A program made the position numbers and the translations under genes. Positions 16,129-20,902 of a DNA stretch of 20,902 nt are shown piece after piece. Origin of the DNA: Chloroflexota bacterium (GTDB taxonomy: Bacteria > Chloroflexota > Ktedonobacteria > Ktedonobacterales > Ktedonobacteraceae); assembly GCA_902812455.1 (NCBI GenBank), contig CADDZH010000096.1, forward strand, positions 1 to 20,902, in the 5' to 3' direction. Every line of letters begins with the position of its first letter. The first letter of the stretch is position 1. Under the pieces are notes generated by a model that was not told the origin of the DNA, searched no databases, and worked only from the letters and a program-made list of their open reading frames with translations.

Positions 16129-16746
16129 CTATATCAAAAAGGAAGATCCGTCAGATTTCCTCATCGTTGTGACCGCTGCCAGGATTACAAAGCATCGCAG
16201 CTCTGGGTCACCCTCGCAGGCCGCAAGTAGCTGCTGCCATTCTTCCAAAGTCACAAGCCTGGTTCGCTCGCGTTCGCGTAACTGGGGAATGGATCCATTC
16301 GGATTCCTGTCGTATTCGCGGTTCCTGATCGCGTAATTGAAAATCGAGTTCAGCATTGTACGGTGCGAGTTGATGTATGCCGGCGAATATCCACGCCGTT
16401 CCAGTTCAGCGAAAAAAGTTCGGATGGCGGCAATCTCAACGTCTCTTGCCCTCAGTAGGCCGAACTGCCGGTGGATTCGTTCACGGAGAAAGCGGAGACA
16501 GCTTCTCGTGTACCTGCCGTGTCCTTCCCACCACTTGTCCGCGAGCTCCGAAAACATTACTTTCTCGAATCGTCGCGACGGAACGTACGTCCCTTCTGCC
16601 ACTTCGGTCTTTCGCTTCGCGAGGATTTCCTGCGCCGCTCGGATGGATGATTGGTGCGTGCTCTCGCGGCAGATCTCTCCCCGCTCGTCTCGGAAACGAA
16701 TGTAGAGAATCCCTTTGCGGTCGTAAATGCCGCGAGGCAGCTTCAT
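16129..16746 (-). pseudogene. Tyrosine recombinase (phage-type integrase), C-terminally truncated by the IS
   Basis: A 205-codon fragment of a site-specific integrase. ATG 16746 (minus strand) is preceded at 9 nt by AGGAG (16756-16760). It has an N-terminal Arm-type segment (GIYDRKGILYIRFRDERGE, LAKRKTEVAEGTYV). A SAM-like core-binding domain follows (FSELADKWWEGHGRY ... INSHRTMLNSIFNYAIRN). The start of the catalytic domain (LVTLEEWQQLLAAC ... VTTMRK) contains the first catalytic Arg. Sequence then enters the IS right end: the last codons (about 16129-16152) derive from the IS, and the His-x-x-Arg box and Tyr nucleophile are lost. Family members are usually 350-400 residues. It points away from the truncated dnaN-like gene and may be the integrase of the element that once carried the neighbouring genes. 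Confidence 0.82.
16141..16152 (-). repeat. Right terminal inverted repeat of the IS
   Basis: GGAAGATCCGTC on the + strand, the exact reverse complement of 14324-14335. It lies directly beside the point where the minus-strand recombinase stops resembling its family. Confidence 0.7.
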
Positions 16747-16803
16747 GCTCTAATGCTCCTGATATTACCCCGATCAGGCTTGACAGTTCTCTCGCGAAGC
16801 CAT

Positions 16804-17421
16804 GGGATCAACATGGTGGCGACGGACGGCTTTCGTTTGCCGCTGGCAGTGCGAGACATCGAGCCAAACGGTCTGAAAGCTGAGGAGCGGCTGCTGATTC
16901 CGAGGCGGGCGCTCGGGTTGCTGCGACGGCTAGCCGGCGGCTATGAGGCTGATACGCCCATCGCCATTGCCAAGGACGGCAGCCACCTGTTCTTTACGGC
17001 GGGTGACTCTGTGATCATCACGCGCATGATCGCCGGTGACTTTCCGAAATTTGAGGCGATATTGGCGCATTCGAATGGCCTCCACGCAACGCTTGATGTG
17101 GAGTCGTTTCGCGAGGCGCTTGAACGGGTCTCGCTGCTGGCATCGGAACATCATCACGGCGTCAGCCTGGCGCTTGCGGCTGGCGGTGTCACGATATCGA
17201 CGACAGGTGGAGACACCGGCGAAGCGACTGAATCAGTCGATGCGGGTTATGCTGGAGGGCCTCTCCGAATCGGCTTCAATTGCGTGTTCTTGAAGGACTT
17301 CCTTGGCGTCGTTCGGCGCGGGCAGGTCGAAATATCCGTAAAGGACGGCCAGAGTGCGGCCGAGTTCAGGCCGGGTGACGACGGGAACTACCGCTATGTG
17401 CTGATGCCGATGCGAACTTGA
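16804..17421 (+). pseudogene. DNA polymerase III sliding clamp (beta subunit)-like, 5'-truncated
   Basis: About 205 codons corresponding to part of domain 2 and all of domain 3 of a DnaN-type sliding clamp. MVATDGFRLPLAV matches the clamp motif (L)VATDGHRLA. RLLIPRRALGLLRRL, RMIAGDFPKFEAIL and the terminal YRYVLMPMR are hallmark clamp segments. A normal clamp is about 360-370 residues, so roughly the first 150 are absent. Clear homology starts about 16804; the 60 bp before it form the 5' flank of the divergent recombinase. ATG 16813 lacks a ribosome-binding site. It could be a remnant of an extra clamp gene cut by integration or deletion, and is unlikely to be the cell's working dnaN. The frame beyond the truncation is intact. 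Confidence 0.8.
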
Positions 17422-17466
17422 CACAACTAGCCCTGCTGCTGCGGCTGCCTCACACGAGCCCGCGCC

Positions 17467-18780
17467 CTACACGGCCTTCGCGGCTCGTTCTTGTGTGGGA
17501 AAGACGCGCACCCGCCGGCGTTTCGTCAGGAACGCAATTACCCACTGCGATACGACGAAGAACCGGTTCGGCAATCCAACCAAGAAATAGATGTGCACAA
17601 CCGCCCAGACAAGCCAGGCCAGGAATCCTGTGAAGCGCAGTAGCCGAAGGTCGGCGAGCGCGTAGGTACGTCCTACGATCGCAAGATCGCCCTTGTCCCA
17701 ATACCAGAAGGGCGCCGGCGCCCTCTGTCCGGCCACACGCCGCCGAATCAGGGATGCCACATACCTGCCCTCTTGAATGGCAGGCTGCGCAACGCCCGGC
17801 ATGACCATTGGGACTTTCGATTTCATTCCCAGCAAATTCCGCGCAGGAGCAACGACGTGGGCTGTGTCACCAATCGCAAAAATCTCAGGATGCCCCGGCA
17901 CTGACAGGTCGGAGTTGACGATGATTTTCCCCGATTGATCCATGGCCGCTCCTAGCCAACGGCCCGCTGGTGAGGCCAGCACGCCGGCTCCCCACAACAC
18001 CGTGCTCGAACGGATGCGCTGGCCGTCCGCAACGACTCCGTCAGCGTCTACGCTGGTCACACGCGTGTTCGTATGGACCTTCACTCCCAAGCTCTCAAGA
18101 TGACGCTGTGCCTTGGTCGACAGGCTTTCGGGGAAGGTGGGCAGCACGCGCGGCGCCGCCTCATACAGGAGGATCTCCGCCGAGCCTGTATCGATGTGGC
18201 GAAAATCGTGCGCCAGCGCCATCCGCGACATTTCCGCCAGCGTACCCGCCATTTCCACCCCCACCGTGCCCGCGCCGACCAGCACGAAGGTGAGTTGCTG
18301 CCGTATGGCTGCTGTATCAGCGTGATCAAGCGCGGCCATTTCTTCAGCTCGCTCGAATGCCAGCAGAACCTTGCCTCGAATGAGATCCGCATCGTCGAGC
18401 GATTCGAGGCCAGGCGCCATCCCCCGCCACTCGTCGTGTCCGAAATAGTTATATTGGATACCAGTGGCCAGGATGAGGTAATCATAGGAAACCTGACGCT
18501 GCCTCAGGCGAACCACTCGCTTGTCGGCGTCGACGCCGGTCACCTCGTCCATCAACACTTCGACATTGCGCTGTCGGCTGAGGATCGAGCGCAACGGCCC
18601 GGAAATTTCGTCCGCAGATAACAGGCCGGTGGCCACCTGGTAAAGCATGGGACGGAAAAGGTGGTAGTTCCGTTTGTCGATGATCGTTACGCTGACCGGA
18701 GCTCCAGCGAACTCCCGCGCCGCGTAAAGCCCACCGAAGCCGCCACCGACGATCACCACGCGATGCCGCTTTTCATTCAA
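17467..18780 (-). CDS. ndh: Type II NADH:quinone oxidoreductase (NDH-2)-like FAD protein
   Basis: A 437-residue flavoprotein that oxidises NADH and reduces quinone at the inner membrane without pumping protons. FAD Rossmann motif GGGFGG spans residues 12-17, the NAD-binding motif GAGTVGVE 169-176, FAD-contact AIGDTA 302-307, and the quinone-site motif AQPAIQEG 331-338. A C-terminal amphipathic/hydrophobic membrane anchor (about 385-418) ends in a basic tail. The start is TTG 18780, with a strong Shine-Dalgarno GGGAGG (18792-18787) 6 nt upstream. An ATG at 18776 is in another frame. It overlaps the stop of the preceding SDR-like gene (TTGA), so the two are translationally coupled. It converges on the truncated clamp gene, with 45 bp between them and no evident terminator. 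Confidence 0.92.
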   Translation of the reverse strand: MNEKRHRVVIVGGGFGGLYAAREFAGAPVSVTIIDKRNYHLFRPMLYQVATGLLSADEISGPLRSILSRQRNVEVLMDEVTGVDADKRVVRLRQRQVSYDYLILATGIQYNYFGHDEWRGMAPGLESLDDADLIRGKVLLAFERAEEMAALDHADTAAIRQQLTFVLVGAGTVGVEMAGTLAEMSRMALAHDFRHIDTGSAEILLYEAAPRVLPTFPESLSTKAQRHLESLGVKVHTNTRVTSVDADGVVADGQRIRSSTVLWGAGVLASPAGRWLGAAMDQSGKIIVNSDLSVPGHPEIFAIGDTAHVVAPARNLLGMKSKVPMVMPGVAQPAIQEGRYVASLIRRRVAGQRAPAPFWYWDKGDLAIVGRTYALADLRLLRFTGFLAWLVWAVVHIYFLVGLPNRFFVVSQWVIAFLTKRRRVRVFPTQERAAKAV

Positions 18781-19568
18781 GAGCTGCCTCCCACTCGACG
18801 AACGCCTTGATTCGGACTTTGTGCTACGGACTGAGTGAGCCAGTCTTCGAAGCGCGTCTCACCAAGTCGCGCGTCATCGTCAGGGACGAGCGTCCTCTCG
18901 CTCACCTTGATCCCGTAGTAGCGCGCGTGCGGGTCAGAGATTACCTGGCGTGGATCCTTGCGTGCAGCCAGGTCCTGACGGACGGCTTGATCCAGGCGAA
19001 ACTGTTCGGGCCTCCCTATTTCTACGGTGGCATTCACTGGTGAGCCCATTGCGATTCTGGCGATTGCAATGGCGACATCATCAGCTGCCATCGGCTGGAA
19101 GAGCACTGAAGGCAGGCGCACCTCGTTTCCCTCCGTGGAAAGATCGGCGATTGGCTTTATGAATTCAAAGAACTGCGTCGCGCGAATGATGGTGTACGGA
19201 ATTGAGGAGGCTTTGATCAGGTTCTCCTGAGCGAGCTTTGCACGGAAGAAGCCGCTTTCGAGCAGGCGCTCCGTTCCTGCCACCGACAACGCAATGTGAT
19301 GTCGCACGCCCGCGGCCGCTCCATACTCGAGGAGGTTACGGGTTGATGTCTGGAAGAACTCCAGCACTGCCGCATCCTCCCATGAAGGGGAGTTCGTTAC
19401 ATCGACGACCACCGAGGCGTCCTTCAGCGCATCCGCGAGTCCCTCCCCTGTGACGCTGTTGACGCCAGAAGCGGGCGACGCGGCGACTACTTCCTGCCCG
19501 TGCTCACGAAGCTTCTTAACCAGCTTCGATCCAATGAGTCCAGTTCCGCCGATCACTACGATTTTCAT
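18777..19568 (-). CDS. NmrA/atypical SDR-like NAD(P)-binding protein
   Basis: A 263-residue NAD(P)-binding Rossmann protein of the atypical short-chain dehydrogenase/NmrA type. ATG 19568 is well supported by AAGGAG at ideal spacing (minus strand, about 19580-19575). A longer in-frame start at 19676 would add 36 residues without a good site and is rejected. GGTGLIGS at residues 7-14 is the dinucleotide-binding loop. HHIALSVAGTERLLESGFFRAK and PYTIIRATQFFEF are characteristic of NmrA-like proteins, in which the classical Tyr-x-x-x-Lys catalytic pair is usually absent; none is seen here. Such proteins can be redox sensors or reductases. Coupling to NDH-2 hints at a role in NAD(P)H balance, but that is inference. 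Confidence 0.88.
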   Translation of the reverse strand: MKIVVIGGTGLIGSKLVKKLREHGQEVVAASPASGVNSVTGEGLADALKDASVVVDVTNSPSWEDAAVLEFFQTSTRNLLEYGAAAGVRHHIALSVAGTERLLESGFFRAKLAQENLIKASSIPYTIIRATQFFEFIKPIADLSTEGNEVRLPSVLFQPMAADDVAIAIARIAMGSPVNATVEIGRPEQFRLDQAVRQDLAARKDPRQVISDPHARYYGIKVSERTLVPDDDARLGETRFEDWLTQSVAQSPNQGVRRVGGSS

Positions 19569-19634
19569 AATGTCTCCTTTCTTGACCAGGGCATTGAGGC
19601 TGGAATTTCCATTTTGGATTCTCCAGCGGGGTTC

Positions 19635-19640
19635 AGTATA
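19635..19640 (-). promoter_or_regulatory. Possible -10 box for the SDR-NDH2 operon
   Basis: On the minus strand the divergent intergenic region contains TATACT within GGGTATATACTG, a good -10 match about 67 bp before ATG 19568. The best -35 candidate (TTGCGA) is 21 bp further up, longer than ideal, so this is only a weak promoter call. Confidence 0.3.
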
Positions 19641-19706
19641 TACCCACCACCCTCTTTTGATTCGCAAGTTCGCCACCCATCGTGACGAGTGTTTTCCAAG
19701 GGGAAA

Positions 19707-19731
19707 AGGTTGTCATGAAACCTGACAACCT
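19707..19731. promoter_or_regulatory. 9-bp perfect inverted repeat in front of the AAA+ ATPase gene
   Basis: AGGTTGTCA (19707-19715), 7-base spacer TGAAACC, TGACAACCT (19723-19731). It lies in the divergent region between the SDR-NDH2 operon and the ATPase gene. As DNA it looks like a dimeric-repressor operator; as RNA it would be a strong hairpin just upstream of the ATPase ribosome-binding site. No T-run follows. Confidence 0.5.
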
Positions 19732-19759
19732 AAAGAAATGTCAATCAAGGAACAAGTTC

Positions 19760-20746
19760 ATGAAACCGTCAGGCATCGCGGGAGCCCTCATGGCCTTGGT
19801 CCCGGCTCAACAGCCGGTGTTTATATGGAGCGGGCCGGGAAACGGAAAAAGCAGTGTCGTGTCCCAAGTCGCAGCGGCTCTAAAGGTACAACTGCGAGAC
19901 ATTCGCGTCCTTCTGCTCGATCCCGTGGATCTACGGGGCCTGCCGTTCCTCGCGAGCGATGGCCGCTCCAAATGGGCCACTCCGGATTTCTTGCCGCAGG
20001 ACGGAGCTGGAATACTGTTTCTCGATGAGTTGAACGCAGCCCCTGCCATGGTGCAGGCCAGTTGCTACCAATTGATTCTGGATCGCAGGCTTGGGGAATA
20101 CACCCTGCCCGAAGGCTGGGCGATTGTCGCCGCGGGCAACCGCGATTCCGACCGCGCGGTCACCACCCGGATGCCGACGCCGCTGCGCAACCGGTTCGTT
20201 CATCTGGATTTCGAGGTTGATCTTCAGGAATGGTGCGAATGGGCAATCCGGGCAGGGATTCGCCCCGAAGTGATTGCGTTCCTGCGTTTCCGCCCGGCAT
20301 TGTTGGCTGCCTTCGACAAGGATGCTACTGCCTTCCCCTCACCGAGATCCTGGGAGTTCGTGTCACACATTCTTGAAGCGCTTTGCTCGTCTTCGAATCA
20401 AGCCATTGAGCACGAGCTTATTGCCGGAGCGATGGGGTTGGGACCCGCAACCGAGTTCACGGGTTTCCTTCGCATGTTTCGCGGATTACCCGACGTTGAC
20501 GCGATCCTGATGAACCCTCATCAGGCGCCTGTCCCGGACGAACCCTCAGCTCAGTTCGCGGTTGCCTCAGCGCTCGCTCGATGCGCTTCCGATACCAATT
20601 TCGACCGTATCTGTACCTATCTTGGCCGGCTGCCTACGGAATTTCGGATCCTCTGTGTGCGCGACGCCACCTTGCGCGACTCGACGCTCCGCTCAACCAG
20701 CGCTTATGTGAAGTTCCAGGTCGAGCATCATCACGCTATCGCTTAG
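19760..20746 (+). CDS. MoxR-like AAA+ ATPase
   Basis: A 328-residue AAA+ ATPase of the MoxR/chaperone-like type, cytoplasmic, which usually remodels a partner protein that carries a von Willebrand A domain. ATG 19760 is chosen because AAGGA (19747-19751) lies 8 nt upstream and the protein begins at its conserved core. In-frame GTG 19682 and ATG 19715 would add 26 and 15 residues across an inverted repeat. Residue numbers count from 19760: Walker A GPGNGKSS with Lys30; Walker B ILFLDELN with Asp89/Glu90; then VAAGNRDSDRAVTTRMPTPL as the sensor-1/Arg-finger region. The C-terminal lid domain is helical. A VWA partner gene would be expected downstream, beyond the window end. Divergent to the SDR-NDH2 pair. 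Confidence 0.87.
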   Translation: MKPSGIAGALMALVPAQQPVFIWSGPGNGKSSVVSQVAAALKVQLRDIRVLLLDPVDLRGLPFLASDGRSKWATPDFLPQDGAGILFLDELNAAPAMVQASCYQLILDRRLGEYTLPEGWAIVAAGNRDSDRAVTTRMPTPLRNRFVHLDFEVDLQEWCEWAIRAGIRPEVIAFLRFRPALLAAFDKDATAFPSPRSWEFVSHILEALCSSSNQAIEHELIAGAMGLGPATEFTGFLRMFRGLPDVDAILMNPHQAPVPDEPSAQFAVASALARCASDTNFDRICTYLGRLPTEFRILCVRDATLRDSTLRSTSAYVKFQVEHHHAIA

Positions 20747-20804
20747 CGCCGAGGTAGTCGCCTGCTTCGTAAGCTTTCGGCGGGCGGCGTGCCGGGCGGA
20801 TAAA

Positions 20805-20902
20805 ATGGCCCTACCCAACTCTCCGCGCTCCAACTCGACGTGCCCAGAAACAGGTTCGGTATCGAATCGAAATCCATTGGTCGGAACAAGCCTTGTCCGT
20901 GC
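20805..20902 (+). CDS. Possible start of a downstream gene, cut by the window end
   Basis: ATG 20805 follows GGGCGGA (about 20794-20800) and stays open for 32 codons to the end of the window (MALPNSPRSNSTCPETGSV...). The sequence is low in hydrophobic residues and matches no family I know. The 58 bp between the ATPase stop and this ATG hold no clear terminator, so an operon partner is possible, but this reading frame is not well supported. Confidence 0.2.
   Translation, partial: MALPNSPRSNSTCPETGSVSNRNPLVGTSLVR

Larger units (their letters stand above)
14324..16152 (+). mobile_element. IS1634-like (IS4-superfamily DDE) insertion sequence
   Basis: An insertion sequence of about 1829 bp. Its ends are proposed at the 12-bp perfect terminal inverted repeats GACGGATCTTCC (14324-14335) and GGAAGATCCGTC (16141-16152). 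The left repeat lies exactly where the primase-helicase loses family similarity. The right repeat lies exactly where the recombinase on the opposite strand loses it, which independently supports both borders. One transposase gene lies between them, with a 135-bp left and a 92-bp right non-coding flank. Flanking hexamers CGCTCC (left) and AGATTT (right) do not match, so no target-site duplication is present. The family name rests on the transposase sequence. Confidence 0.75.

Noticed and set aside
19569..19676. Longer N-terminus for the NmrA-like protein (start at 19676)
   Set aside because: It would place 36 unrelated residues before the conserved KIVVIGGTG start and ignore the strong AAGGAG site before ATG 19568.
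1..20902. CRISPR arrays, tRNA and rRNA genes
   Set aside because: No regularly spaced repeats, cloverleaf-like sequence or rRNA-like conserved blocks were seen on reading both strands; a tool-based scan was not possible.

Overview
The window most likely comes from an Acidobacteriota chromosome or assembly contig. The main clue is the 1195-residue Oar-like TonB-dependent receptor, which has a carboxypeptidase-regulatory-like N-terminal domain and is a family greatly expanded in that phylum. The moderately high GC content and the neighbouring secreted glycoside hydrolases fit. The assignment rests on gene type and is an inference.

Region 1 (about 1-12240) is a co-directional sugar-utilisation cluster on the + strand. 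A sigma70-like promoter and a 10-bp inverted repeat precede the receptor. A GH3 glycosidase, a GH39-like glycosidase, a DegT-type PLP aminotransferase, an APC (PuuP-like) permease and an enolase-superfamily dehydratase/racemase follow, ending at a putative terminator. Spacing is tight from the GH3 stop onward. The likely logic is outer-membrane capture of a glycan or glycoside, hydrolysis by the two secreted enzymes, uptake, and conversion of an unusual (amino- or acid-) sugar.

Region 2 (about 12296-17421) is a graveyard of mobile and conflict genes. It holds a cytidine-deaminase-like gene with its catalytic middle deleted, then a TOTE-type primase-helicase gene with an in-frame TGA that loses homology at a new IS boundary. 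The IS1634-like element (14324-16152, 12-bp terminal inverted repeats) has a transposase broken by an in-frame TAA. Beyond it lie a tyrosine recombinase on the minus strand, cut at the other IS end just after its first catalytic Arg, and a 5'-truncated DnaN sliding-clamp gene. Different genes are cut at the two IS ends and no target duplication is visible, which suggests IS-mediated deletion or recombination.

Region 3 (17467-20902) looks like ordinary chromosome. An NmrA/SDR-like protein and a type II NADH dehydrogenase are translationally coupled on the minus strand (overlap TTGA). A MoxR-like AAA+ ATPase is divergent on the + strand. A 9-bp inverted repeat lies in front of the ATPase. No tRNA, rRNA or CRISPR array was seen. 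All family calls come from reading motifs by eye; no database search was run.
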